A stretch of DNA of 64,000 nucleotides from an uncultured Flavobacterium sp. (lineage in GTDB: Bacteria; Bacteroidota; Bacteroidia; Flavobacteriales; Flavobacteriaceae), in the NCBI RefSeq assembly GCF_946478785.1, contig NZ_CAMLDD010000012.1, positions 1-64,000 on the forward strand, read 5' to 3'. The position numbers and the translations under genes are program-made. A model generated the notes under the pieces. It was not told the DNA's origin. It worked only from the letters and a program-made list of their open reading frames with translations, and searched no databases. This document shows, one piece after another, positions 1 through 12,282 of the stretch (the stretch's first letter is position 1; each line of letters begins with the position of its first letter).

Positions 1-23
1 TGCAAAAATCGTTATTTTAATAT

Positions 24-49
24 TTCCCCACAACAATATGTATTGATCC
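24..49. repeat. 26-bp inverted repeat, left copy
   Basis: This 26-bp stretch is the perfect reverse complement of 45607-45632, about 45.6 kb away. The two copies bracket the PUL and the IS1595 transposon. Positions 1-189 hold no gene that I can recognise. The repeat may be an insertion-sequence end or a recombination site, but it could also be a conserved coding scrap, because no transposase is attached to either copy. Confidence 0.5.
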
Positions 50-189
50 GGAAAAACTCAATATTTCTAACCCCTCTGAATTGAGATCTAGATGCTTTTA
101 TTATTAAATTTAGAATGTTTTACATAAAGTCACTTTTCAAACATGAAGTATGCACTGGATAAATCACAATCTTGCTAAAATAAGTTTAT

Positions 190-2205
190 TTAATTATCGG
201 TAATAACTACCTCATCAAGCTCTACAACTGTACTGTTCGGCATTCCTGATGCTGCGATAAGGCCTATATATAATGGTTGGTTCGAAGTGAAATCTGAGCT
301 CCCGACTGATTCCCATTCTATTCCGTTCAAGGATACAAAGGCCTCCACTTTCTTGTCCTTACATTTCAAACTCATCCAGTAATGACTAGTTAACCTTCCA
401 TTAGTTACTACTGTCTTCGGTAAATTTGAAATGGTGTTTAGACATTTAACCACTTCACTTTGCCGGGCTCTTTTCAGAAATTCCACATGCCAGTTCGGGG
501 CTTCTATTTGTTCTGTTTTTCCTATATTTATTGTAAGTGAAACATGAGCGGCATTAGCAGCAAAACCTTCTCTGATAGTTACTCCAAAACTTGTAAACTG
601 AGAACTGAGCTGAGGAACATAGCGAACTGTAATTTCTCCATTTTTATTAAGAAGCTGGCTTACAAAATACAGTTCATCGGTTAAGCTATCCAATCCTTTA
701 CCATAAGCACTGAGTATAAAACGTTTTCCGTCAAACTGACAATCGGCTTCTTTGCCAATCTGTCCAATACTTCTCTGCTGCCATTTTAAAGGTAATCCTG
801 CACAAATACCTACTTCAACACCATCAGCACTTTTTCCTTCTTTATTTGAAGCACTTACAGTGTAATAGTATAATTTTCCTGATTTTACTTTTCGGTCGGT
901 ATAACCAGGCACAGTTATACTTTTTGCGATAATCGTATAAGGCCCCCCTTTCTTTTCTGATCGTTTTACGGTATATGACTTTGCATCTACAGATTCTATC
1001 CAACTCAGAGAAATACTGTTTAAACTTCCTTCTGCTATTAATGCTCCGGGAGCTGCCGGTGCTGGAATAGAAAGCTTCAAATTAGCTTCTGGCCTGCCAA
1101 AGAATAAAGTTCCATACCCAGGATGGTCTGCGCCTGGTTTTCCTGGTCCCTCAGGCCGTATCTTTTCAGCAGCAGCAGTTATATAGGGAGCTCTTAAGCC
1201 CATTCTTTTCACATAATGATTGTACACTTGTTCATAAACGGCCCTTAATGGCCCCCGATCTTTCCTTGCTATTGAAAGATGGTGATATTTCCCTGTACGA
1301 TCCATGGTTTCTACAAATGGCACCTCGTTCCCAAGATTGAATTTTGCCACATATTCAAACCCCTTCAACAATCTGTTATTGGCATAACCGTAAAGATTAA
1401 GCCCCTGATGCCAGGCAATTTCTGAACATTCCGCTAACATTCCAATACCCAATTGTGTGTGTGCCTGATCACGCCCGCTTTCCTGTATTTGCCCCGCTTC
1501 ATTAATTACATAATTCGTTACACACCCGTTACCAGCTCCGTTTACATAATAATGTAAAGCTCTTTCAAAAATCTGCCTGTCGTTACAAAATACACCAACA
1601 GCCATAACGGTTTTCATCGCAGCTGCATCCCAATTTCCATTGGCAAAAGGAGCAAAATCTTTTATAACCGGATAAATCACTTCCTTAAAATTCTTTTCAG
1701 CCTGTTTAATTTCTTCATCTTTCCATCCGGCATTTGTATAGCGTATAATTTCTGCAGCATTAATCATTTTAAAAGGGCCTAAACCCGCCATTAAAACGGC
1801 ATCTCTTCCTGTAATTGATTTTAAAGCAGATGACCATGAATTAAGGATTTCTATTGCCTTTTTTGCATAAGCTTTTTCTCCAGTTATGACCCACATTATT
1901 GCATTTTGATGTGCTGCATTGGCGTCACTATCATAAATTTCCTGGCCTATCGTTGGGTTTCTCCCCACCATCGCCAAAGGTCCCTGCATTTTATAGGAAC
2001 TGCCGGAACAAGGGTTTTCAGTAAAAATCTTGTAACCAGAATAGATAGGTTCCTGTTTTTGCATCACGGCTTTTTTCATCCTTTCAAGATCTTCCTGACT
2101 ATGATAAATGCCTGGGTGAACAAAGGGCTGGGCATTTGCAGTTAATCCTTGCAGCAAGAAAGCAAGATATATCATTACTATTTTTATGGTACATTTGATC
2201 TTCAT
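190..2205 (-). CDS. Secreted alginate-lyase-fold protein with Fn3 and C-terminal beta-sandwich
   Basis: The protein has 671 residues and begins with a signal peptide ending near ANAQ (residue 26). Residues about 45-360 match the alginate_lyase alpha/alpha-toroid family (PF05426 type), with the clade motifs QESGRDQAH and EIAWHQGLNLYGY. An Fn3 domain follows (about 385-470), then a LamG/DUF1349-like beta-sandwich to the end. The same order (toroid, Fn3, sandwich) forms the N-terminal third of the 1,864-residue protein at 17404-22998, so the two are paralogs. The gene lies 15 bp after the GH28 gene, at the downstream end of the PUL enzyme block. I infer that it cleaves or binds a uronic-acid-containing polysaccharide in the periplasm or outside the cell. 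The exact substrate cannot be read from the sequence. Confidence 0.85.
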   Translation of the reverse strand: MKIKCTIKIVMIYLAFLLQGLTANAQPFVHPGIYHSQEDLERMKKAVMQKQEPIYSGYKIFTENPCSGSSYKMQGPLAMVGRNPTIGQEIYDSDANAAHQNAIMWVITGEKAYAKKAIEILNSWSSALKSITGRDAVLMAGLGPFKMINAAEIIRYTNAGWKDEEIKQAEKNFKEVIYPVIKDFAPFANGNWDAAAMKTVMAVGVFCNDRQIFERALHYYVNGAGNGCVTNYVINEAGQIQESGRDQAHTQLGIGMLAECSEIAWHQGLNLYGYANNRLLKGFEYVAKFNLGNEVPFVETMDRTGKYHHLSIARKDRGPLRAVYEQVYNHYVKRMGLRAPYITAAAEKIRPEGPGKPGADHPGYGTLFFGRPEANLKLSIPAPAAPGALIAEGSLNSISLSWIESVDAKSYTVKRSEKKGGPYTIIAKSITVPGYTDRKVKSGKLYYYTVSASNKEGKSADGVEVGICAGLPLKWQQRSIGQIGKEADCQFDGKRFILSAYGKGLDSLTDELYFVSQLLNKNGEITVRYVPQLSSQFTSFGVTIREGFAANAAHVSLTINIGKTEQIEAPNWHVEFLKRARQSEVVKCLNTISNLPKTVVTNGRLTSHYWMSLKCKDKKVEAFVSLNGIEWESVGSSDFTSNQPLYIGLIAASGMPNSTVVELDEVVITDN

Positions 2206-2220
2206 TTTATCTGCAGCATA

Positions 2221-3633
2221 TTACTTTATAAATTTTATGTCTTTTGCATATTCTCCAATAATGATATCGCCTTCTTTGGCAGACATGATCTTCCTGCCAT
2301 TAATCTTGACATTTTCGAATGTTACATTGTTGACATTCCGATTTTCATTGTATCCCATAATTTGAGAAGGGTGCAAGCCCGAACCATTGTAAGTAATGTT
2401 CTTAAAATGAATATTCTCGATCGATCTTCCTGATTGCGTATTGTATTTAGGATCATTCACCACACGTAAATCAAATAAACGTCCCTCTTGTATGTCTTCA
2501 ATTCTGATGTTTTCATAAGTCACATTACGTACGAAATTATTATCGGCAGCGATTATAGCCATGGTGCCCAGACAACAGGGGTCATCTTCATCATGTTCCA
2601 ATATATCGATATTTGAGAAAGTAATATTTTCAATAGTGTCTCCTTCATGGGTAGTATTACCATGGGCACCTATATTAGTGGGATGAGCTACATCAGCCCA
2701 AAGGGTAGAATTAGTGATTTTAAAATTTCTTGCATCACCGTAGAAATCCCATCTATGCGCATAAATGGCAATGCAATCATCTGAATTACGCATGAAAACA
2801 CCGTCTATCTCAACATCCGAGCAGCTCATTAAATCAATGCCATCACTCCAACCTTTGCAGCTGAAAGACGTCAGGTTTTTAATCTTCAACCCCTTAGACT
2901 GTCCTCCATACACGGTATAGTGTCGGGGATTAACGATATGAATCCCATCTATCTCTATGTTCTCTGAAAACCGAATTTCTACACCTCTCTCAGGTTCTAA
3001 AATGATTCCTCTTCCAATAATACGAACGTTTTTAACATTGTCACAAAGCAGTTTTCCTTTGATTACTGCACCTCCATGGATGTACACAGTCTGCCCACTT
3101 TTGACACGAAAGACATCCCCTGGCTTATCTGGTGCTTCATGTACTCCCGGACCAAAATAAACGACGTTAGGATCATTAGGATCTGGACGGCTTTCTTCAA
3201 TAGGCTGGGCAAACAGGTGCAGATTGTGTAATTTGTCTCCGTCTACCTCAATGGAAATATTTCTTGGTCTGTCAAGGGTAAATTGCATAATATTTCCCTT
3301 CACCTCCGGGGTGATACCAAACGACAATGGTCTTATAGCCACAGTTCCCACATTTCCGTTGTTCTTTCGTATCTTTACTTCTACTTTTCCTGAAAAGTCA
3401 AAATAAACCATCGAAGCATCTTGTACTTTGTCCATATCCACTTGTACCTTGTACTCATAAAGATCCTTCCATTGTCCACCTGGATTTCTGACCTGAACGG
3501 TAAAATCGTCATTGTGCATGGAATAAAAAATAGCTTTGGGAACATCATAGGTAACAAGGCTTTCTTGTGCAAAAGCCATTTGAACAGCTGCGGAGCAGAT
3601 TAATACAATTACAAGAAAGAAAATTTTATTCAT
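2221..3633 (-). CDS. GH28-like right-handed beta-helix glycoside hydrolase
   Basis: The 470-residue protein starts with a signal peptide (cleavage near AFAQE). An N-terminal beta-sandwich (about 25-150) precedes a right-handed parallel beta-helix with the GH28-type segments WSDGIDL and NSDDCIAI. In classical polygalacturonases these are NTDGID and DDCIAI, followed by GHG and RIK. Here the Asn is Trp, and the GHG segment reads GAHGN, so this is a divergent GH28-like clade rather than a textbook polygalacturonase. GH28 enzymes hydrolyse galacturonan or rhamnogalacturonan backbones by inversion. The neighbouring GH43, GH97 and lyase-like genes fit attack on a pectin-like substrate. Only 15 bp separate it from the next gene downstream, which implies co-transcription. 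Confidence 0.8.
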   Translation of the reverse strand: MNKIFFLVIVLICSAAVQMAFAQESLVTYDVPKAIFYSMHNDDFTVQVRNPGGQWKDLYEYKVQVDMDKVQDASMVYFDFSGKVEVKIRKNNGNVGTVAIRPLSFGITPEVKGNIMQFTLDRPRNISIEVDGDKLHNLHLFAQPIEESRPDPNDPNVVYFGPGVHEAPDKPGDVFRVKSGQTVYIHGGAVIKGKLLCDNVKNVRIIGRGIILEPERGVEIRFSENIEIDGIHIVNPRHYTVYGGQSKGLKIKNLTSFSCKGWSDGIDLMSCSDVEIDGVFMRNSDDCIAIYAHRWDFYGDARNFKITNSTLWADVAHPTNIGAHGNTTHEGDTIENITFSNIDILEHDEDDPCCLGTMAIIAADNNFVRNVTYENIRIEDIQEGRLFDLRVVNDPKYNTQSGRSIENIHFKNITYNGSGLHPSQIMGYNENRNVNNVTFENVKINGRKIMSAKEGDIIIGEYAKDIKFIK

Positions 3634-3711
3634 AACTTAAGGTGTTTTTTTATTTTAGAAATTCGATTTCCGGTATCAATTTTCAATTTAAAATAGGGGC
3701 TTTTTAGCCTA

Positions 3712-4680
3712 TTATAATTTAGTGCCACTTGTATTCACCTTTTGAATATTTCCTGCCGAATCAAAATTGAGGCTATCCAGACAAAGCTGACGCAATACAT
3801 AATCTTTCTCCTGCGGAAAAATTCGATGATATAATATATAATCCTGATTCTTTACCCTGAATACTGTGTGATGACCAGGACCGACAACAGAACTATCACT
3901 TGCTGTTTTTAAAATAACACGCTGTTCTGGTTCAACAAATGGTCCTAATGGACTATTAGAAGTGGCGTAACCAATTTGATAAGTTGCATCAATGGCCTTA
4001 CCTTCTGAAAACATCAAATAATATTTTCCATTTCTTTTGATCATGTGAGGGGCTTCAAAATAATGGGGGGTCGTAACATCGAGAGGAGTTCCATCAAAGG
4101 TTTTCATATCCTTCTTTAGCTTAACCGCCATACAATGTCCATTCACCCAATCCCATCCTGAACCCCAATATAGATAGGCCTGCCCATCGTCGTCTATAAA
4201 GCAATCTGCATCGATGTTGTGCATGTTAGGGAAATCTGTAAATTTTACAAGGGGTGTATTGTCTTTTTTAAGGTTTTTCCATGGCCCCAGTGGATTTGCA
4301 CTAACGCCTGCCCAAACTTCACTGCCTACCGACACATACATGTAGAAATTGTTATCTGTACCCTTAACCACCGAGGGTGCCCATACCATATGTTTATTTG
4401 AAGTAGGACTGGTACATAATGATTTGGTTGGCCAGTTAAGATGATGACGCTTGAAGGTCACAAAATCCTTAGTTTCGAACACCGCAAGTTCCTCGCTGCC
4501 CCATGGGTCAATTGTTGCATAAATGAAATAAGCGCCCTTGTCTTTTACAATAGTAGGATCAGCAAAGTAACCGGGGATTATTGGGTTGGCTATTTTTTCA
4601 TTAGTATCTTGGGCATTAACATATCCAGGAAGGTTGATTAGTAAGTTCAGGAAAAAAAATACTGAAATTTTCTTTAGCAT
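3712..4680 (-). CDS. GH43 family five-bladed propeller glycosidase
   Basis: The 322-residue protein has a signal peptide (to about VNAQ) and one five-bladed beta-propeller catalytic domain. The three GH43 acidic residues are visible: the general base Asp in GYFADPTIV, the pKa-tuning Asp in HNIDADCFID, and the acid Glu in YFEAPHMIK. There is no accessory domain, so it is close to a minimal GH43. The family includes alpha-L-arabinofuranosidases, arabinanases, xylosidases and exo-galactanases. In this context removal of arabinose or galactose side chains is likely. It lies 78 bp before the GH28 gene in the same direction. Confidence 0.88.
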   Translation of the reverse strand: MLKKISVFFFLNLLINLPGYVNAQDTNEKIANPIIPGYFADPTIVKDKGAYFIYATIDPWGSEELAVFETKDFVTFKRHHLNWPTKSLCTSPTSNKHMVWAPSVVKGTDNNFYMYVSVGSEVWAGVSANPLGPWKNLKKDNTPLVKFTDFPNMHNIDADCFIDDDGQAYLYWGSGWDWVNGHCMAVKLKKDMKTFDGTPLDVTTPHYFEAPHMIKRNGKYYLMFSEGKAIDATYQIGYATSNSPLGPFVEPEQRVILKTASDSSVVGPGHHTVFRVKNQDYILYHRIFPQEKDYVLRQLCLDSLNFDSAGNIQKVNTSGTKL

Positions 4681-4964
4681 AATTAGTTTTGTTTAACATT
4701 AATAATAAAAATCGATTTATGACAACTAGTGTTGCATTTTTTTGGTTTAAACTATGAAATTTAAGGAAAATTTATTTTTTAACTGGTGACACTTAAAGTA
4801 TCAACTAACCTTTTGGCTTTCCATACCAAAAAATTGCTTGTAACGGACTGAAGTAAGCATCAGGCTCACTAACATTATATAGTATAATTACAAGCTTAAT
4901 TCTCATAAATTTATTGAACATATATTGTTTATTAAATTGAAATATCTGAAACTAATCATACATC

Positions 4965-6866
4965 TTACAAGGGTTTTATCCAGACCGCTTGTCCTCCTGC
5001 AGCCTGCAGCTTAGCATCCAAAACACTAGTTGAATTCACTTTTATATGTTTTATGCCAACTTTGGTTTTAGTCGGTGCTGTTTTATCATCATAATATATA
5101 GTTGCGACATATTTTTTTCCAGCCGGTAAAAAGCTCAATGGAATCTTCAAATCCTTTGATTCATTATTGTTCAGTGTACCTATGAACCATTCATTTCCTT
5201 TTCTTCTGGCGGTTGTTATAAATTTTCCGGGCTCGCCTTGGAGCACGCGTGTTTCATCCCAGCTTACTGGTATTTTGTCCCAGAATTCCAACTCAGGTTC
5301 ATTGCTTGAGAACTTAGGTTCATCGTACCAGTACAATGTTTTAATAGGACTATAGTAAACCGCAGCCATTGCAAGTTGATGCGCATGGGTGGTTTTGATC
5401 CGATTATTATAATAGCAAATAGTATAATCTGCCGCACCGGCAATATAACGTGTAAAAGGAAGAACTGTATTGTGAGTTGCATCAGGCATTTCCTCGTTTC
5501 CGCGAATACCTTCTGATGTCATCAAATTAGGCCATGTACGTTGCTCACCAGTTGGTCTCCAATCATCGTGAATATTTACCATAATCTTTGCATCAGCTGC
5601 TTTTTGGATTGCTTTTTCGAGCCAGGTGGTCCAGCGATGCGAGCCCGCCTGCACAAAGCCAAACTTAACCCCTTTAACACCCCAGCTGTTATAGACTTTA
5701 AAAAGCGAATCCGATTGAGCCAGCAACGCTTGCTGATTTACATATAACCATACCCCTATGTCTTTCTCTTTAGCATATTGAAGAATCTTCGGTAAATCAA
5801 AGTTGTCTATACCGATCTTTGTTGCATCAGTCTCAAATGAAAGATGATGGCCATACCAGCAACAATCAAACAATATATACTGAAGATTATGTTGTACTGC
5901 AAAATCTATATTATTTATGGCATCCGAAGTGTTTAATTTGGAGACCCGCATGATTTTTCCAGGCTTGATCCAACTTGTATCTTCAATCTTACAAGCCTCA
6001 TTTAAACTTAGTATAATGTGGTTGTTCTCAATCAGATCACCTGCTTTCCCGGCAACCATAATCACTCTCCAGGGTGTAGCAAAGGGAGAGATCATATCAG
6101 CCGGGGTATACATTGATGTAACCAGGGTATTAGGCTTTGAGGCACTTAATTTAAACTTGGTGCGGGCATAATCTACCATCTGCGCTTCTGCCAGGCAAGC
6201 GTGAAGTCCGTTAGGTAATTCAAGAGTAAGCGGCCGTTCGCTTTCATCCGGCCAATCCTTTAGCGGTAACAATTTATACGGGGCCTGCGCCCAGGATGCA
6301 TGCCAGGCTTTAGTACCTTCAGGCAGAGAAAATTCCGTATTCTCCGATATAATCCTGTAATAGGTTCCTTTAGAATTTTCCGGAAAAGAATAACGGATAG
6401 CGGCTCCTTCATTATAGGCTCTAATTTCAATATTGACCAAATAAACAGGGTTATCGTCTTTGACAGTCTCTACTTTTAGCAAATTATAATGATCTCGTAT
6501 CAAAGCGCGTTCTCCCGCAACGGGCTTCCATGTAGTATCTTTTGAGGCAGTTGTAAGCTTTGTAACAGTCAGGTTTTCAAACCATTTCTCATGTTTATCT
6601 ACCTGAAGTGCCATTGCTCTTTCCGATAAATTGTTATCAAGCTGCAGATCAAGTTCCGACTCGTTAATTACCGGTTTATTGTTATAGCTTACCTGATAGT
6701 ACATTTTTCGCTTACCGATATCAAATGCCTTTTGATAAAACCTCACTGTAAGCTTTTTATCGGGAGATTGTATCATTGAATCTGTTCCTGTAACTATATT
6801 TTGACCTATCGCTGATATAGAAGGAATCAGCACTATAAGCAGAACTGCTAATTTTAGTGTTTTCAT
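4965..6866 (-). CDS. GH97 family glycosidase
   Basis: The 633-residue protein has a signal peptide followed by the three-part GH97 layout: an N-terminal beta-super-sandwich (about 28-280), a (beta/alpha)8 barrel (about 285-550) and a C-terminal beta domain. The family includes inverting alpha-glucosidases (SusB type) and retaining alpha-galactosidases. The barrel segment reads VKGVKFGFVQ. In retaining members a nucleophilic Asp is expected where this protein has Gly, so it belongs to another clade or uses another residue. The segment YPNLMTSEG of related proteins appears here as WPNLMTSEGIRGNEE. A 284-bp gap separates it from the GH43 gene. The protein most likely trims alpha-linked side chains in the periplasm. 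Confidence 0.85.
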   Translation of the reverse strand: MKTLKLAVLLIVLIPSISAIGQNIVTGTDSMIQSPDKKLTVRFYQKAFDIGKRKMYYQVSYNNKPVINESELDLQLDNNLSERAMALQVDKHEKWFENLTVTKLTTASKDTTWKPVAGERALIRDHYNLLKVETVKDDNPVYLVNIEIRAYNEGAAIRYSFPENSKGTYYRIISENTEFSLPEGTKAWHASWAQAPYKLLPLKDWPDESERPLTLELPNGLHACLAEAQMVDYARTKFKLSASKPNTLVTSMYTPADMISPFATPWRVIMVAGKAGDLIENNHIILSLNEACKIEDTSWIKPGKIMRVSKLNTSDAINNIDFAVQHNLQYILFDCCWYGHHLSFETDATKIGIDNFDLPKILQYAKEKDIGVWLYVNQQALLAQSDSLFKVYNSWGVKGVKFGFVQAGSHRWTTWLEKAIQKAADAKIMVNIHDDWRPTGEQRTWPNLMTSEGIRGNEEMPDATHNTVLPFTRYIAGAADYTICYYNNRIKTTHAHQLAMAAVYYSPIKTLYWYDEPKFSSNEPELEFWDKIPVSWDETRVLQGEPGKFITTARRKGNEWFIGTLNNNESKDLKIPLSFLPAGKKYVATIYYDDKTAPTKTKVGIKHIKVNSTSVLDAKLQAAGGQAVWIKPL

Positions 6867-6984
6867 ATAGTTGGATGTCTTTTGTTATTTTTTGATTTTA
6901 CTGTTATAAGCTTGCCAAAAAGAAAACAAGATAAAAACGATAAAAATTTAAAATGAACCATTCTAAAAATAAATGTTTAATAAA

Positions 6985-7405
6985 AAAATTGTTTGAGGAG
7001 CCCATACACGGTTTACGGATTTAAATTCTGAAAATGTTTTGGCAACATTAACTATACTGGATTTCCAGTCAATTAAGTTTTTTGATTTCAGCAACACCAT
7101 TCCACGATTTGAATCTCATCCTTTGGCAGCTACCATATCTGTTGCTACCATATAGAATGTTTTGCCATCATTAGCACGCATAATATGCGGGTCACGAACT
7201 CCTCCGCTTTCTGTAATCTTCTCAGAACTTAAAATAGGTTGATTGCTATTTAATGCTTTAAAATTATATCCATCATCACTCACTGCAAATCGAATTTGCT
7301 CATCATCTTTATTGTTACTTGCTGTAAAATACGCAAAAAGGTAAGAACTATATTTATTTTTCGTCGACTTCGAATTATCCTTTATATTTTCCGTATCTTT
7401 TTTTG
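6985..7405 (-). pseudogene. Truncated and frameshifted GH43-type glycosidase remnant
   Basis: Conceptual translation of the minus strand gives recognisable GH43 text: FAYFTASNNKDDEQIRF, then GGVRDPHIMRANDGKTFYMV, then, after an in-frame stop and a frameshift, SNRGMVLLKSKNLIDW and VNRVWAPQT. This is the N-terminal half of a GH43 arabinanase-like enzyme. It lacks a start codon, with a stop just upstream, and lacks everything after VWAPQT. It sits between the intact MFS porter and GH97 genes, which suggests that the locus once had a third GH43. Confidence 0.7.
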
Positions 7406-7544
7406 TTGACTATATATTGTCATTAATACACATAAAGTAAGTGAAATACTCAATCCTGTTTTTTTATGTATTTTCATATATAGATTATTTTTTTTTTAGG
7501 AATATTGTATCGCCATTCCCTTCTAAATTATTTAAAAAAAACGT

Positions 7545-8864
7545 TTACTGCTGCTTAAAAACTGTTTCTTGTAATTCTTCCAATGATTTCCCTTTGGTTT
7601 CCGGCATCATAAATAGAACAAAAAACAATTGGAAAACCATCATTACAGCAAAGATTAAAAATACCATTCCTGCACCAATAGTCGAGAATAAAAAAGGAAC
7701 CATCGATGGAATAATTGCTGCCAAAACCCAGTGTGTGGAAGATCCAAATGCCTGTCCGCTGGCACGTAAATGATTCGGGAATATTTCAGAAATAAATACC
7801 CAAATTACAGCTCCCTGACCAATAGCATGAGAGGCAATAAACATAAATAAGAAAACAGGCACTGTCATTCCCTCCCATTTTAAGAAAAAAGCTAAGGAAA
7901 CCAATCCAAGCGAAATAATATACCCAACAGAGCCAATGTACATCAACACTTTACGTCCTAAAACATCAATCAAAAACACTCCAAAAAGTGTAAAAATTAA
8001 ATTGGTTACACCAATTCCTATACTACTCATCAAAGCGGCACTTTCTTCTAATCCAGCTTCGGCAAAAATCCTTGGTGCATAATATAAAAATGCATTAATA
8101 CCGGATAATTGGTTAAAAAAGGCAAGTAAGAAGGCAAGTATTAATGGGAATCGGTATTTTTTTAAAAAGATAGTTTCACCTTTTACATGGTTTTCTTCTC
8201 CTTTTTGAAGTTCTGCAATTAAATCCTCAATTTTAGCTTCGGGATTAATTTGTTGCAATACTTTTCTAGCTTCTTCATTTCTGGATTGTGAGACCAACCA
8301 TCTTGGACTTTCAGGAATAGCAAACACTATAATGGTGTAAAAGAAAGAAGGAAATGCCATCACTCCTATCATCCATCGCCAGGCATTTTCACCAGAATCC
8401 CTCAATAAATAATTGGACAAAAAGGCCATTAAAATCCCTAGTACAATGTTAAATTGGTATAAAGAAACTAAACGTCCTCTGTCTTTTGCTGGAGCAATTT
8501 CTGACACATAAGCCGGAGCTGCAATAGTAGAAGCTCCGATTCCCAATCCTCCTAAAAATCTAAAAAAAGCAAAGGTATAAGGATCATTGGCTAAAGCAGA
8601 ACCAATAGCAGAAACTAAAAACAGCACACCTATCCAAATTAATGTTTTCTTTCTCCCAAATTTATTAGTTGGTATGCCTCCAAAAATAGCTCCAATTACT
8701 GTACCCCATAACGCCATTGCCATTACTACAGAACCATGAAAAACATCAGAAGTATGCCATAATTCTTGTAGCTTTTTATCGGCACCCGAAATAACAACGG
8801 TATCAAAACCGAATAAGAAACCAGCCAAAGCAGCTGTAATAGACCATAAAAGTATTTTACTCAT
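7545..8864 (-). CDS. MFS sugar:proton symporter (sugar porter family)
   Basis: The 439-residue protein has about 12 hydrophobic segments. It carries the sugar-porter signatures GFLFGFDTVVISG in helix 1, NKFGRKKT in the 2-3 loop, PESPRWLV after helix 6, the central FNQLSGINA, and the C-terminal PETKGKSLEEL. This is the XylE/GLUT-like subfamily, which moves monosaccharides across the inner membrane. It would import the sugars released by the PUL enzymes. It follows the GH2 gene after 225 bp in the same direction. Which pentose or hexose it carries cannot be told. Confidence 0.93.
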   Translation of the reverse strand: MSKILLWSITAALAGFLFGFDTVVISGADKKLQELWHTSDVFHGSVVMAMALWGTVIGAIFGGIPTNKFGRKKTLIWIGVLFLVSAIGSALANDPYTFAFFRFLGGLGIGASTIAAPAYVSEIAPAKDRGRLVSLYQFNIVLGILMAFLSNYLLRDSGENAWRWMIGVMAFPSFFYTIIVFAIPESPRWLVSQSRNEEARKVLQQINPEAKIEDLIAELQKGEENHVKGETIFLKKYRFPLILAFLLAFFNQLSGINAFLYYAPRIFAEAGLEESAALMSSIGIGVTNLIFTLFGVFLIDVLGRKVLMYIGSVGYIISLGLVSLAFFLKWEGMTVPVFLFMFIASHAIGQGAVIWVFISEIFPNHLRASGQAFGSSTHWVLAAIIPSMVPFLFSTIGAGMVFLIFAVMMVFQLFFVLFMMPETKGKSLEELQETVFKQQ

Positions 8865-9089
8865 ATTTAATTTAGTTATTATTAAATAATTCTTTTTTTG
8901 ATTGTTAAAGATTGAAAACTTCTAATGTTATCATTTGAAATGTTACTATGTTTCAATCCGATTTTTATATTAAAAATTTGTTTAAAACTATAATGAAGGT
9001 ATACTTACTATAACCTTCTTACATTTTTATTTTTAAATCCATCTCTATTAAGACTATCCAAATTTGGAGTGAAATTTTTCTGACTACAG

Positions 9090-12245
<3,156 letters not shown>

Positions 12246-12282
12246 TTAAATATTAATGCATGGAATTTTCTATAAAAATTAC

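Noticed and set aside
190..2205. True alginate utilization locus
   Set aside because: The alginate-lyase fold alone suggested it, but the companions (GH28, GH43, GH2, GH97, GH88) fit a pectin-like or arabinogalactan substrate, and typical PL6/PL7/PL17 alginate genes are absent.
1906..2433. Plus-strand reading frames opposite the lyase and GH28 genes
   Set aside because: They lie entirely antisense to strongly supported genes, have no recognisable domains and reflect codon bias of the real frame.
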